Source of the DNA: Stenotrophomonas maltophilia
GTDB taxonomy: Bacteria > Pseudomonadota > Gammaproteobacteria > Xanthomonadales > Xanthomonadaceae
Direction of reading: 5' to 3'
NCBI RefSeq assembly: GCF_002138415.1
Contig: NZ_CP015612.1
Coordinates: 2,830,001 to 2,894,000 of the forward strand
DNA length: 64,000 nucleotides
Made by a program: the position numbers and the translations under genes. The first letter of the stretch is position 1, and each line of letters starts with the position of its first letter. Under the pieces are notes generated by a model. The model was not told where the DNA came from and ran no database searches. It saw nothing but the letters and a program-made list of their open reading frames with translations. Below are positions 18,418-26,670 of the stretch, piece after piece.

Positions 18418-18803
18418 GCGTAGTAACCCTCAATTCGCAGCCCGAAGTCGGGCAGATCGCGCACGCGGTGCAGCACGCTGCAGCCGTTGCGCTCGTTGCT
18501 GTGAAGTACCCAGCCCTCATGGGCCAGGAAAAAGAAAACCCCGGCATGGCCGGGGTTTCGGTGTCCCTGATCAATCATCAGGACGAGGTCGCCGTCTTCG
18601 GGTGGCCCGTCTCGGCGGTGTGCGTAGGGCCGCGATAGCGCTCCCAGCTCGGCAGCGCCCTGTAGCCCGCGAGGGCGGCGCCCCGGAAGCGTGATTGCCC
18701 GCCCGAACAGCTGCAGCTGCACCAGCACCACCAGGTCGGCACAATCGAAGCAGTCCGCGTCGTACGGGACGCCCACGAACTTCTCCACGTCGGCCAAGCG
18801 CAT
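18408..18803 (-). CDS. NlpC/P60-type tail tip peptidase (lambda K position)
   Basis: 131 residues. Cys nucleophile in DCFDCADLVV near residue 21, His in PGHAGVFFFLAHEG near 86 and a later LHSNE fit the NlpC/P60 peptidoglycan-peptidase core. It lies between the gpL-like and J genes, the lambda K position, acting in tail tip assembly and local wall cleavage at DNA entry. The start overlaps the upstream gene end by one base. The coding sequence contains a strong intrinsic-terminator-like hairpin (18529-18558) under the HAGVFFFLA codons. Confidence 0.88.
   Translation of the reverse strand: MRLADVEKFVGVPYDADCFDCADLVVLVQLQLFGRAITLPGRRPRGLQGAAELGALSRPYAHRRDGPPEDGDLVLMIDQGHRNPGHAGVFFFLAHEGWVLHSNERNGCSVLHRVRDLPDFGLRIEGYYAWA
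18529..18558 (-). terminator. Intrinsic-terminator-like hairpin inside the NlpC gene
   Basis: On the minus strand a 10-bp perfect stem (AAACCCCGGC / GCCGGGGTTT) with a 3-nt loop is followed by TTCTTTTTCC. It lies entirely within coding sequence. It would stop unmodified RNA polymerase before J unless antitermination or translation prevents it. Confidence 0.6.
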
Positions 18804-19264
18804 CAGAAGATCCCCGGCAGGGTGAAGGGATTGGCGCGCAGCGTGACCGCCTGCTGGCGCATCAGGAAGTCCACACCCAGCTGAGCCGAGGCCGTGCGGG
18901 TGTTCACGACCACCTGCGTCATTGGCAGGTCGTAGCTGGCCTCGATCACGTTCGGGTCAGCCCGATCGGTGATCATCAGCCGCGCGGTAACCAGCTCGCC
19001 GGGCTGCAGCCGCTCCAGATCCTCGGTAATCGAGCGGCCGACGTTGTCCAGCACCAGCTGGGCGCGCGGCGCTTGCCCGCCCACGTCGTCGGGCAGTTTG
19101 AAGCCGAACGGGAAGCCCGTGTAGACCTTGCCCTGGCTTACCCAATCGGTCGTGTCGTTGACGATGCGCAGGACCTCCACGAACGACGGGGCACTCAGCT
19201 CCAGCAGCAACAGGATGCCGGCGGTGTCGTCGGTACGCTGCCGTCGCTCCGTGAATGTGCTCAT
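18803..19264 (-). CDS. DUF1833 tail protein (lambda L position)
   Basis: 153 residues, beta-rich. The pattern FVEVLRIVNDTTDW...YTGFPFGFKLPD...ARLMITDR matches the DUF1833 family found between tape measure and NlpC genes of siphophages. The stop overlaps the NlpC start, and its own start overlaps the upstream gene end (ATGA type). A structural tail tip component is inferred from position. Confidence 0.85.
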   Translation of the reverse strand: MSTFTERRQRTDDTAGILLLLELSAPSFVEVLRIVNDTTDWVSQGKVYTGFPFGFKLPDDVGGQAPRAQLVLDNVGRSITEDLERLQPGELVTARLMITDRADPNVIEASYDLPMTQVVVNTRTASAQLGVDFLMRQQAVTLRANPFTLPGIF

Positions 19265-19617
19265 CGCATGTACTCCAGCACCAGGTCGCGCTTGGCGAAT
19301 CGAAACAGCGTGTTGAGGGGCTGCAGCTTGCCGATCTTGCCTCCTTGGAAACGGGCACGAATGACTTGGCCCGTGCGGGGATGCTCAATGTTGAACCAGC
19401 CGATCCGCTTGAGGTTGTCGAAGTACCAGGCTTCGAAGTCTGCCACCGCCTGTGCCGACCGGAACTGGACCGATGCCTCGATGGTCTGCAGGACATGGGT
19501 GTTCAGTAACCGCTGTCGAGGCACGCCGCGTTCCATCTCGGTGCGCTCGACCGCCGGGTCGAACTCTTCGCCATAGTCCGCAAAGCGGATCTCGGCATAG
19601 CTGGGGAAGGTCTCCAT
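19261..19617 (-). CDS. Minor tail protein (lambda M position)
   Basis: 118 residues from ATG 19617, five bases after GAGGAG; the upstream open extension lacks a site. The protein (METFPSYAEIRFADYGEEFD..., then FEAWYFDNLKRIGWF) resembles minor tail proteins next to the tape measure gene. It overlaps the DUF1833 gene by four bases. Role in tail tip assembly inferred from order. Confidence 0.8.
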   Translation of the reverse strand: METFPSYAEIRFADYGEEFDPAVERTEMERGVPRQRLLNTHVLQTIEASVQFRSAQAVADFEAWYFDNLKRIGWFNIEHPRTGQVIRARFQGGKIGKLQPLNTLFRFAKRDLVLEYMR

Positions 19618-19680
19618 GTGCTCCTCGCGTCGAACAATCAATCTCATAAAGGCCGACGCGGAACTCCCACGCCGGCCCAC

Positions 19681-22600
19681 TCAGCCCAATACGTCCTGCC
19701 ACCCATAACGGGCTTGGCCGACCCTGCCCCACGAGCCACCGTCAAGTTCCTCGTTGCCAATCTGGACGATCAGCTTCCTGATCTCCGATCCATCCGGCAG
19801 CGTCTGCGATTCCTCGCGCTGTTGGACCTTGCTGCCGCTGTAGTTGTGGATCTCAACGAACGGCCCACCTTGGCCAGCCTGCCGGCCGCTGAGCGCGACG
19901 CGTGCGGGAACCTGCCCACCGATACCGCCGGCGTCGTAACCTCGCCTCAGCGCCGCGCGTAGGGCGTGGAATGCCGATGGGCCACCCAGTGCCCGCTTGT
20001 CGTCCTGGTTGAGCACGCCCTCGCCCTTGTGGACGAGTCCGGCCGGCTCCAGCCGCCCGCCGTAACCGGTGAAGCCACCACCGTCGAACCCGGGAATCTG
20101 GATCCGCTCACGCTCCACCGCCCCCACCGGCCCGGCAAACGCGTTGAATCCGGCGCTGAACAGCGCTGACATGGCCTGTTTGGCCGCAATACGAGCCAGG
20201 TCCGCAATGATCGAGTTGGCCAGCTGGCTGAAACTCAGCTTGCCGGTCATGGCGAAGTTGACCAGCGCATCCTCCATTCCCTGGAATGCGTTGGTGAACG
20301 CCTGATTACTCAGCTCTGCCGCATTGGCCGCCTGGGAACGATAGTCCTCAAACGCACGGTAGGCACCCAACGACCAGTTGGTGATCGAAGTCTGGCGATC
20401 CGCCTGGTACTGCGCCTCCCGCTGCAATGCCTCCTTGTGGTACTTGTCCAGCTCGTCCAGCTGCTGCGCGTACTGCTTGCTGGTATAGCCGTTGCCATTG
20501 TTGGCGCTGGCATTGCGGTCGTTCAGCGCTGACAGCCGGCGGTCGTACTCTTCCTTGAGCTGCAGTTGGCGGCGCATGCGCTCCATCTGCTCACTGCCCG
20601 TGCCGATGCCGGCCAGGTCGATCGCATTGGCCTGCTGCTGGGTAACGGCAGCCTCATTCAGCTCCTTCTGGAGCCGCAGCATGTCCTGTGCGGCCTTCTT
20701 CGCCGATTCCTGCGCCGCCAGAGCCTTACCCTGAGCAACCGCCTCTTCAAGCAGCGCCTTTACGCGCGTCTGCTCCGCCTCGCTCAGCTTGCTCTTGGCC
20801 GAGGCCATCTCGTTCGTAACGACCACCTGCAGCTTCTGCGCCGCCGTCATATCGTCGGTCAGGCCCATCTGCTCCTTATCCAGAGCGATCTGCCGCTTGA
20901 TCCGATCCATGATCGAGGTGTACTGGTTCTCCTCGACCTTGTCGGCGGCAATGCCAGCGCGGGTGGCCGCAGCGCTAGCCTTCTTCTCTTCCTTCGCCTC
21001 CTTGTCCGCCGCAGCTTTATCCCTGGTGAGGCGAATGTACTCCCCACCCGTGCGGATCATCTCCTGTACCTTTGGATCAGCCTGATTGCTGAAATCTACA
21101 CCGCTCTTGGCCTCGGCTCGGAACCAATCACGCACGTCCAAAGTGGCCACCTGGCGCGCGCTCTTGCCAATGCGCTCGATCTGCCCGGGCAAGGTGGAGA
21201 TCGCTTCGCGGATCTTTTGGCTTGCGGTGCTCGCGGCATTGCCCATGCCAGTAAGGGCATTGGCGTGGTCGCGGGCAGCGGCCGCACCGGTCACCTGCTT
21301 GCCGGTGAACTGGTCCAGCAACCCGCCCTGGCGCTGGTACTCCGTCGCGGCAGTCGCGGCAGCAGACGTTTGCTCCACGAAACTGGACGCGATGCGCTTG
21401 CCGGCCGGCGCCCCCTCCAGCAGCTTGGCATTGGCTGCAGCAACGGAACTGGCGAAATCGTCAGCGGTGATCTTGCCCGCCTGCAGCTGCTCCCGGAGGC
21501 CACGAACCTCGGTTGCATAGTTTCGGAACGGAATGCCGCCCACCTCCGAGCTGGCGGTGCCCACCATGCGATCAATCGCTGCGGCCAGATCGCCGTAGGT
21601 CTCCTTCATGTCACCCTGCAGGCGCAGGATTTGACCCGCCTGCATCTGTGGGTTCAGCTCGCGGAACTTCTTGATCGTCTCATCGGCAGTGCCATTGAAG
21701 TCGATCAGCGCGCGCTCGGCGTGGTTCGTGTTGTCCCTGAAAGCCAGCCAGCTGGCCGCCGTGGTGCCAACCATGAAGGCCAGGCCGAGCGGTCCCCCGA
21801 AGAAGCTGAGCGCGCTCTTGGCAGCCAGCCCCATGCTACTGGCCGTCGCTGCGACGCCTTGTTGAGCCACCGTGAGCCCATCCAGCGCTACCTTGAGCTG
21901 CCTGGCTGCGATGGCGCGGTTTGCATCGGCGGCGATGCTCCCGCCGTAGGCCGCTGCCCTTCGAACCTCCATCTCGGCAGAAACAAGGTCGGCACGAGCC
22001 TTTCTCACCTGGGCAGCGGCTGCGGTTTCGGCCGCCATCGCTTGCTCCAGCATCGCCTGCCGGGTTGCTTTGAGGCCTCGGACCCATTCGGCAGCTTGGC
22101 CGCCCAGCTTCACCGCCGCAAACGATCCCAGTAGGCCAGTGGCCACCGGGAGAATGGTGTTCATGTTCTCGAGCACCGCCGTGGTTCCGCGCAGGCCCGC
22201 CGCTACTGTCTCTGAGAATGCCCCCTCGCCCAGCTCGTTCTTCATGTCCCGCCAGGCGTTCCCGACACGGTTCGCCTCGGCCTGGATCGACTTCGAAGCG
22301 TCCTGCCAGCCGGTGGACATTTCGTTGAGTGCCTGGATCATGGCCGGGGTGAACTTTTTGGCGTCCAGCAGGCCCCCCTGCAGCAGCTGGTCAAACGATT
22401 TGCCGGCCAGGTCGGTGCCCTCGGTCATCTTGAGCACTGCCTGCTGGAAGCGAGGCACCACACCAGGGAGCGCTTCGCCCAACTGCTGCCGCAGTTCCTC
22501 TGCTTGAAACTTGCCCTTGCCGAACGACTGCGAAAGCGCAGTGATCGCGCGTGACACCTGGTCGGTAGACAGGTGCATGGCCGTGGCGGAGCGCGACAGG

Positions 22601-23028
22601 CCGATGAAAAGCTCCCGCTGTGTCGACATGGCGACGCCGTTGGGCGTGGCCGATGCGGTCAGCTGGGTAAACCCATCGGCCGCGGTCTTGAGGTCGAGGC
22701 CGAGATCCTTGGCCGTCGCCGCGACGAAAGCGTAGGCATCCTGAGCCACCGCCGTGGAACCGGTCGCACCACGCAAAGCGTTTTGCATCGCCTCGAATTC
22801 TTTCCGCGCGTCCACCAGCGCCGAAACGCCGCTGCGGATCGACTGGAAGCCAACGAACGCCACCGCTGCCCGGTTGAGGTTGGCGATGGAGGTGGCCGTC
22901 TGGGCCGCTTCTTTGCGGATCTGCCCGAGGTTCTGATTTGTCACCCTGGCGGCGTCGACCATGCCTGCACGATAGGCGGCGGTGCTGGCGCGCAGCTGCA
23001 CATCAATTGTTGCGGCTGTAGAGGTCAA
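19681..23028 (-). CDS. Tail tape measure protein
   Basis: About 1115 residues, long and helical, with hydrophobic stretches in the middle (about 390-440) and a Gly-rich C-terminus containing GFDGGGFTGYGGRLEPAG and VHKGEGVLNQ, typical of tape measure proteins that set tail length. I choose TTG 23028 (protein start TSTAATIDVQLRASTA after fMet) because GGAGAG lies four bases upstream. The ATG at 23073 would place a terminator hairpin (23041-23067) inside the coding sequence. It follows the frameshifted chaperone genes, which normally coat this protein. Confidence 0.92.
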   Translation of the reverse strand: MTSTAATIDVQLRASTAAYRAGMVDAARVTNQNLGQIRKEAAQTATSIANLNRAAVAFVGFQSIRSGVSALVDARKEFEAMQNALRGATGSTAVAQDAYAFVAATAKDLGLDLKTAADGFTQLTASATPNGVAMSTQRELFIGLSRSATAMHLSTDQVSRAITALSQSFGKGKFQAEELRQQLGEALPGVVPRFQQAVLKMTEGTDLAGKSFDQLLQGGLLDAKKFTPAMIQALNEMSTGWQDASKSIQAEANRVGNAWRDMKNELGEGAFSETVAAGLRGTTAVLENMNTILPVATGLLGSFAAVKLGGQAAEWVRGLKATRQAMLEQAMAAETAAAAQVRKARADLVSAEMEVRRAAAYGGSIAADANRAIAARQLKVALDGLTVAQQGVAATASSMGLAAKSALSFFGGPLGLAFMVGTTAASWLAFRDNTNHAERALIDFNGTADETIKKFRELNPQMQAGQILRLQGDMKETYGDLAAAIDRMVGTASSEVGGIPFRNYATEVRGLREQLQAGKITADDFASSVAAANAKLLEGAPAGKRIASSFVEQTSAAATAATEYQRQGGLLDQFTGKQVTGAAAARDHANALTGMGNAASTASQKIREAISTLPGQIERIGKSARQVATLDVRDWFRAEAKSGVDFSNQADPKVQEMIRTGGEYIRLTRDKAAADKEAKEEKKASAAATRAGIAADKVEENQYTSIMDRIKRQIALDKEQMGLTDDMTAAQKLQVVVTNEMASAKSKLSEAEQTRVKALLEEAVAQGKALAAQESAKKAAQDMLRLQKELNEAAVTQQQANAIDLAGIGTGSEQMERMRRQLQLKEEYDRRLSALNDRNASANNGNGYTSKQYAQQLDELDKYHKEALQREAQYQADRQTSITNWSLGAYRAFEDYRSQAANAAELSNQAFTNAFQGMEDALVNFAMTGKLSFSQLANSIIADLARIAAKQAMSALFSAGFNAFAGPVGAVERERIQIPGFDGGGFTGYGGRLEPAGLVHKGEGVLNQDDKRALGGPSAFHALRAALRRGYDAGGIGGQVPARVALSGRQAGQGGPFVEIHNYSGSKVQQREESQTLPDGSEIRKLIVQIGNEELDGGSWGRVGQARYGWQDVLG

Positions 23029-23040
23029 GGCACTCTCCAA

Positions 23041-23067
23041 AAGAAAAGGCCGCCCAATGGCGGCCTT
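23041..23067 (-). terminator. Intrinsic terminator between the lipoprotein and tape measure genes
   Basis: Minus strand: 9-bp stem AAGGCCGCC / GGCGGCCTT, loop ATTG, then TTCTTTTGG. It lies after the lipoprotein gene and just before the tape measure start, as for a moron unit with its own terminator. Confidence 0.65.
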
Positions 23068-23091
23068 AGACATTTCGACTACGTAGGCGGG

Positions 23092-23502
23092 CTAGTTCTC
23101 TGCCTTAATGCACTCGAGGTATACATCGTTAGAAAAATCACGCGACATGTTCGCCCTATTCTCCTCTACGCTCATACGGGGCTGCTCAAACGCTGATATT
23201 ACAAGCCGCTTCGCGAGATCCGTCGTAGCTGTCTCCATCATCTTGGACATCTCAACGCCAGACTGTCTGGCATCCATGATCGATGCAGCAAGACGGGACG
23301 ACGCTTTGCACAACGCCATCCATTCTTCGTGCGTTCTCTTCCTCTCCCCGCTCTCATCCTGAACTGTGGCCCTCACGTCATCCTGCGTCTGGCCATGCTG
23401 AGTCGGATTCGCTGCATTTCGCGGGTTTGAACTCTCACGTGAATCGCTTCCGTTGCACCCGGCCAAGATGAGAACCGCGCAAAGCCCTATCCACTTCCCC
23501 AT
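23092..23502 (-). CDS. Phage-encoded lipoprotein (moron)
   Basis: 136 residues. The N-terminus MGKWIGLCAVLILAGCNGSD is a signal peptide with lipobox LAGC, so the mature protein is a lipid-anchored periplasmic protein. The residue after Cys is Asn, not Asp, fitting outer-membrane sorting. The rest is polar and helical. The DNA is visibly AT-richer than its neighbours, and the gene sits between chaperone and tape measure genes with its own terminator. This resembles lysogenic-conversion or superinfection-exclusion lipoproteins; that role is inferred. Confidence 0.75.
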   Translation of the reverse strand: MGKWIGLCAVLILAGCNGSDSRESSNPRNAANPTQHGQTQDDVRATVQDESGERKRTHEEWMALCKASSRLAASIMDARQSGVEMSKMMETATTDLAKRLVISAFEQPRMSVEENRANMSRDFSNDVYLECIKAEN

Positions 23503-23536
23503 GATCTATCTCCCTGGATTCAGCGGAGATAGTAGC

Positions 23537-23866
23537 TCAGTGCACCGAGTTCCTTGCCGACGCTGCCTGGAACAGCTCGGCGATCTGCTGGGCGCGGGCA
23601 ACACCCTCGTCCACCGGCTGTGGAGGCTCCCGAACCAAGAGGAAGTCCTTCGGGCTGGTCTCGTTGCCATGGACCCTGGCCAGCACGTCGGTCAGCTGGG
23701 CAAGCATGTCCTGCAAGGGCTGGTCCAGCGGCTCCATGCGGGCGAACGCGTACATCTCCGTCAGCTGGCGGGAATCCATTCCCGCCAGCATCTGGTCAGG
23801 ATGCGGGTAGCCGAGGCGCCACGCGATCCGAAATTGAAGCCGGCGCTCAGGCCGGCTCGTCAGTTT
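23537..23866 (-). CDS. Tail assembly chaperone T-part, made by -1 frameshift from the upstream gene
   Basis: Downstream half of a gpG/gpGT-type chaperone. The -1 frame is open from the slip site at 23870-23863 and has no credible start of its own; the first ATG, at 23791, lacks a clear site. The 109 added residues include IAWRLGYPHPDQML and MDSRQLTEMYAFARMEP, the pattern of GT-type chaperones (RLG...ML..MSSRQLxE...RLEP). Fusion with 114 upstream codons gives about 223 residues. It would bind tape measure and tail tube protein during tail assembly. Confidence 0.85.
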   Translation of the reverse strand, partial: KLTSRPERRLQFRIAWRLGYPHPDQMLAGMDSRQLTEMYAFARMEPLDQPLQDMLAQLTDVLARVHGNETSPKDFLLVREPPQPVDEGVARAQQIAELFQAASARNSVH

Positions 23867-24207
23867 TTTTCGGCGGCCTCGATTGCGGCATCGCCCAGAG
23901 CGTTGAGCTTCTGTGCGGCGCGGAACACCCGGTCCAGTGCCGCGGCCGATTTGGCACCGAGCTGTGCCACGTCCTTGTCGGTGAACAGGCGGTCGCCCTT
24001 CTCATCCACCAGGCACAGGGCCACGAAGCGGGCGCGGAAGTCCTCGGTCTTGGTCTTCTCACCGCCGTAGGTGTCCTGCTCCCACTTGTCGCGGTCACTG
24101 GCCGACATGGTGGAAATGCGGACGGTTCCGCCCCATTCCTTGACCTCCAGGTCTTCGGTCTTGCGGTCGGAGGCGGCGAGGATCTGGCTCTTGTTCAGCA
24201 GGGTCAT
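23860..24207 (-). CDS. Tail assembly chaperone G-part
   Basis: 115 residues (MTLLNKSQILAASDRKTEDL...), acidic and helical, with MSASDRDKWEQDTYGG near residue 33 as in siphophage tail assembly chaperones. It ends AAEKN-stop; the last codons GAA AAA AAC contain the in-frame heptamer A AAA AAC, a classic -1 slippery site. Most ribosomes would make this short form and a minority the longer G-T fusion. It lies between the tail tube and tape measure genes, where such pairs are always found. Confidence 0.88.
   Translation of the reverse strand: MTLLNKSQILAASDRKTEDLEVKEWGGTVRISTMSASDRDKWEQDTYGGEKTKTEDFRARFVALCLVDEKGDRLFTDKDVAQLGAKSAAALDRVFRAAQKLNALGDAAIEAAEKN
23863..23870 (-). promoter_or_regulatory. 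Slippery heptamer for programmed -1 frameshift
   Basis: Minus strand GAAAAAAAC (seven A) in phase ...GAA AAA AAC TGA. Slippage by -1 continues CTG ACG AGC CGG and avoids the TGA stop. The arrangement is the same as in lambda G/GT and HK97 chaperones, though there the heptamer differs. Confidence 0.85.
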
Positions 24208-24210
24208 GGC

Positions 24211-24663
24211 TTACGGTCCGGTCGGAAGGGTGACGATGGTGAAGTCGCGCGGCAGCAGGTCCGCAGTGAAGGTCATCACGGCGTTGGTGCCCGGGGGGAT
24301 GTTGAATCCGGCAACCTTGGCGACGAAGGTGGCGGCATCGCCGGTCGGCAGCACCATCAGGAAGTACAGATCCTCATCCGGATCTGCATCACGCAGGATC
24401 TCCTGACCGGCCGACTTCCCCACCGGCCAGCGGTGGCCTGCAACCTGCACGGTCTGGCCACCAGCCAGGCCGGCAATGTTCTCGACCTGCTTGGACTTCA
24501 GATTGGTGGCGTCCAGGGTGTTGGCCTGGCCACGGCCAAACGGGAAGCCCGTCAGGCCATCGACCTCGGTATAGCCGGCCGGATCGTTCGGGGTCGTGGG
24601 CGCAGTGCCCTTCTTCACGTAGAGCGCAGAGTCCTGCGCGGAAATCGCTTCGTTCTTCGCCAT
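24211..24663 (-). CDS. Major tail (tube) protein
   Basis: 150 residues: GYTEVDGLTGFPFGRGQANTL, then beta-rich segments ending DFTIVTLPTGP. Size and position, between the DUF3168 tail terminator and the chaperone, match lambda V / gp-TTP-like tube proteins that polymerise around the tape measure. GGAG lies seven bases before ATG 24663, and a terminator hairpin lies just upstream. Confidence 0.85.
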   Translation of the reverse strand: MAKNEAISAQDSALYVKKGTAPTTPNDPAGYTEVDGLTGFPFGRGQANTLDATNLKSKQVENIAGLAGGQTVQVAGHRWPVGKSAGQEILRDADPDEDLYFLMVLPTGDAATFVAKVAGFNIPPGTNAVMTFTADLLPRDFTIVTLPTGP

Positions 24664-24680
24664 GGTTGGCTCCTTGGGGA

Positions 24681-24706
24681 AAAGAAAAACCGCCCGGAGG
24701 CGGCTT
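24681..24706 (-). terminator. Intrinsic-terminator-like hairpin before the tail tube gene
   Basis: Minus strand AAGCCGCC TCCG GGCGGTTTTTCTTTTCC: a 6-bp stem followed by a T-rich tail, 18 bases before the tail tube start. One of several in the late operon. Confidence 0.55.
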
Positions 24707-24730
24707 GGTGGTTGCAGGGGTGGCAGGCCG

Positions 24731-25069
24731 TCAGGCCCAAACGGTTACATCGAAGCTGGCGCGGTGCAGCGAGGTGTCCGACTCGTAGTCGTCGGGGTTG
24801 TCGGTGATCTCTCCGACCTTGAGCAGGTCCGGCAAACCGTCCTTGAGCTGATCCGCAAGCTCCCGGACAGCTCCCTTCTTCGGCCCCCACACATCGATCT
24901 GGAACGTGCCCCGCTCCGCACCTGCGCCGGAGTTGAGAGTGGCGTGCCGCCTGCCGCCAGCGCGCTGGTACGTCACGTACAGAGGTGGGCGATCCTTCGG
25001 AGCGGGGAACGGGTAGAACGCCGCAGTGATCGTGCCAGCGGCCGCAGTGAGGCGAAGATCGAGGTTCAT
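24731..25069 (-). CDS. DUF3168 tail terminator / completion protein
   Basis: 112 residues. The pattern AAGTITAAFYPFPAPKDRPPLYVTYQ, a central QIDVWG strand and a terminal ASFDVTVWA match DUF3168 (gpU-like) proteins that end tail tube growth and join the tail to the head. The start overlaps the HK97-gp10 gene end (ATGA). Confidence 0.82.
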   Translation of the reverse strand: MNLDLRLTAAAGTITAAFYPFPAPKDRPPLYVTYQRAGGRRHATLNSGAGAERGTFQIDVWGPKKGAVRELADQLKDGLPDLLKVGEITDNPDDYESDTSLHRASFDVTVWA

Positions 25070-25467
25070 CGGCGGGTCCTCCGCATTTCCTCGTGGATTG
25101 CATCGCCGAGGGCGTCACGCATGGTTCCAACGGCTTCCTCGGTCTTGGACTCCGCCGCCGGGCGCATGAACGGCCATGCGGCCATCTTCGATGTGCCGTA
25201 CTCGCCAAACTTCCCGTAGAAGGCCGATCGAGGCACCTCCACAGCGAATCGCATCCAACCCTCAGCGTCGCTGCGCTCCCGCACCCGGATGGACCGCCGC
25301 AGCTTGCCGCGCGCGATCCTGACACGGTTGCGGGCATCGTTTCGGACCACGATGGCCCCCCGACGCATGCCCTTTCGAAGCGCCCGGCGGGCGGCCTTGT
25401 CCGAGAGCTCCAGAAGCGCCGTCTCAAGCTCGCTTAGGCCGGTGATGTGGATATCGAAGTCAGACAC
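25066..25467 (-). CDS. HK97 gp10-type head-tail (neck) protein
   Basis: 133 residues. Starts MSDFDIHITGLSELETALLE and is followed by a basic helical region (ALRKGMRRGAIVVRNDARNR) and FGEYGTSKMAAWPFMRPA, the hallmark end of HK97-gp10 family proteins. It overlaps both neighbours, in a head-tail connector cassette. Confidence 0.87.
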   Translation of the reverse strand: MSDFDIHITGLSELETALLELSDKAARRALRKGMRRGAIVVRNDARNRVRIARGKLRRSIRVRERSDAEGWMRFAVEVPRSAFYGKFGEYGTSKMAAWPFMRPAAESKTEEAVGTMRDALGDAIHEEMRRTRR

Positions 25468-25807
25468 GTCTGTACCTCGCGATAAGGTTCATCTCGTCAG
25501 GCCGCTCACCATCTCGAACCGCGATGACCGTCATCGGTATCCCGGCCCGATCGCCCGTCTGGCGCACAACTTGCCATTCCTCGGCGATATCGCCCCTGTG
25601 CCTAATCGTTAACCATCGCAGCACCGGGGCGTTGATCGATCCGGATTCAACCCCGAGGACGGCTGCCGTACCCCGAAGGGAAAGCGCCTCATCGCCGCAC
25701 AGAACCTCCGCGACGTTGACGAATGTCAAGGATTCCTCGCCGTAGTCGTCCCGCGTCTTCTCGGGGCGCTGCAGCAGAAGCCTCCAGCGCAGTTTGCCAG
25801 CACGCAT
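25460..25807 (-). CDS. Head closure / head-tail joining protein
   Basis: 115 residues from ATG 25807, which overlaps the upstream stop (TGATG). MRAGKLRWRLLLQRPEKTRDDYGE plus terminal ERPDEMNLIARYRRV match the phage head-tail adaptor family (SPP1 gp16 / HK97 gp7 type). It plugs the connector after DNA packaging. Confidence 0.85.
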   Translation of the reverse strand: MRAGKLRWRLLLQRPEKTRDDYGEESLTFVNVAEVLCGDEALSLRGTAAVLGVESGSINAPVLRWLTIRHRGDIAEEWQVVRQTGDRAGIPMTVIAVRDGERPDEMNLIARYRRV

Positions 25808-26115
25808 CAGAATGCCTTCCTGTACCAAAGGAGGCGCTCGACGCCGAACTGAATCTCGGTTGAGACCTCTCCGACGATGACCGCCTCACGATTGGAAGCC
25901 CAGTGCCCGATCAGCAGAAGTGCAGCTTGCACCACGTCCGGCGACAGCTTCATCTCATCCGGGCCGGCAGGCTCACCCTCGACCAGCTTCCGGTCGCAGT
26001 GCTGCTCGATGTGCGCCAACGCGGCTGCCACGTACTGCTGCAGCAAGGCGTCGTCCACGTCGGCAACGATGTTGCACTGCTTGCGCACCAGCTCCAGGTC
26101 GAGGGTGACGGCCAT
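25807..26115 (-). CDS. Head-tail connector (HK97 gp6-like adaptor)
   Basis: 102 residues, helical: LDLELVRKQCNIVADVDDALLQQYVAAALAHIEQ, then VVQAALLLIGHWASNREAV and VERLLWYRKAF, the classic gp6-like adaptor pattern. It forms the ring below the portal. Its start overlaps the preceding stop. Confidence 0.87.
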   Translation of the reverse strand: MAVTLDLELVRKQCNIVADVDDALLQQYVAAALAHIEQHCDRKLVEGEPAGPDEMKLSPDVVQAALLLIGHWASNREAVIVGEVSTEIQFGVERLLWYRKAF

Positions 26116-26606
26116 TACGCGAGATCCTTCTTCTGGGCTTCAGCCAGCGCCGCCGCCAGGCGAGCAGCACCCCAACGACGGTCGAACTCGACACCGGCAG
26201 CTTCAAGCTGCTGAATCAGCAGAGCCCGCTCATCGGCGCCGCCCTGGTCGGAAGTGGCCGGACTGCCTGCCGCGGCATCGGTGACGGCGTCGGCGGCGAC
26301 CGGAGCACCACCACCGGACGCCTGACCATTGGTCGTCTGGGCGCCTGCCGCGTCTGTCGCTCCATCACTACTGGTGGTTTCGACCACGCCGCCACCCTCG
26401 CCGGCCTTCAGTTCGCTGGGCTTGGCCGGCTTCGTCTCCTGGGGCGCGGCGCCTTCGTGGATCTGCACCACCAGACCCTTGCCGACAAGCGCGTGCCCGT
26501 ATTCGGGGTCCACGTCCGGGAACACATCGCCCGCCTTTACATCGGCGGACGAGGATTTGAGCTTCGGGGCATCGCCACGGAAGCCCCACAGTGCTTTGAT
26601 TTGCAT
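26115..26606 (-). CDS. Phage head-region protein with C-terminal HeH/LEM-like helices
   Basis: 163 residues from ATG 26606 (MQIKALWGFRGDAPKLKSSS). The N-terminal 55 residues are a small folded domain (PEYGHALVGKGLVVQIHEG). The middle is an Ala/Gly/Thr/Asp-rich flexible linker. The final 35 residues (LLIQQLEAAGVEFDRRWG and onward) form a helix-extended-helix motif often seen in phage head-completion or decoration proteins. It sits between the capsid and connector genes. Confidence 0.72.
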   Translation of the reverse strand: MQIKALWGFRGDAPKLKSSSADVKAGDVFPDVDPEYGHALVGKGLVVQIHEGAAPQETKPAKPSELKAGEGGGVVETTSSDGATDAAGAQTTNGQASGGGAPVAADAVTDAAAGSPATSDQGGADERALLIQQLEAAGVEFDRRWGAARLAAALAEAQKKDLA

Positions 26607-26670
26607 CTTCGTCACTCGGTATGGGGAGAGAGACCGGCGCATGGCCGGCCCCTCTCGGGGTTGGCGGCGA

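Noticed and set aside
11023..18423. Long open frames on the plus strand across the tail tip gene (for example 13390-14979 and 16129-18423)
   Set aside because: They mirror the minus-strand J gene, are rich in His/Arg/Ala with no domain, and arise from high third-position GC.
26607..26670. Hairpin GAGAG...CCGGC / GCCGG...CTCTC after the capsid gene as a terminator
   Set aside because: No T-run follows on the minus strand; at most an mRNA-end structure.
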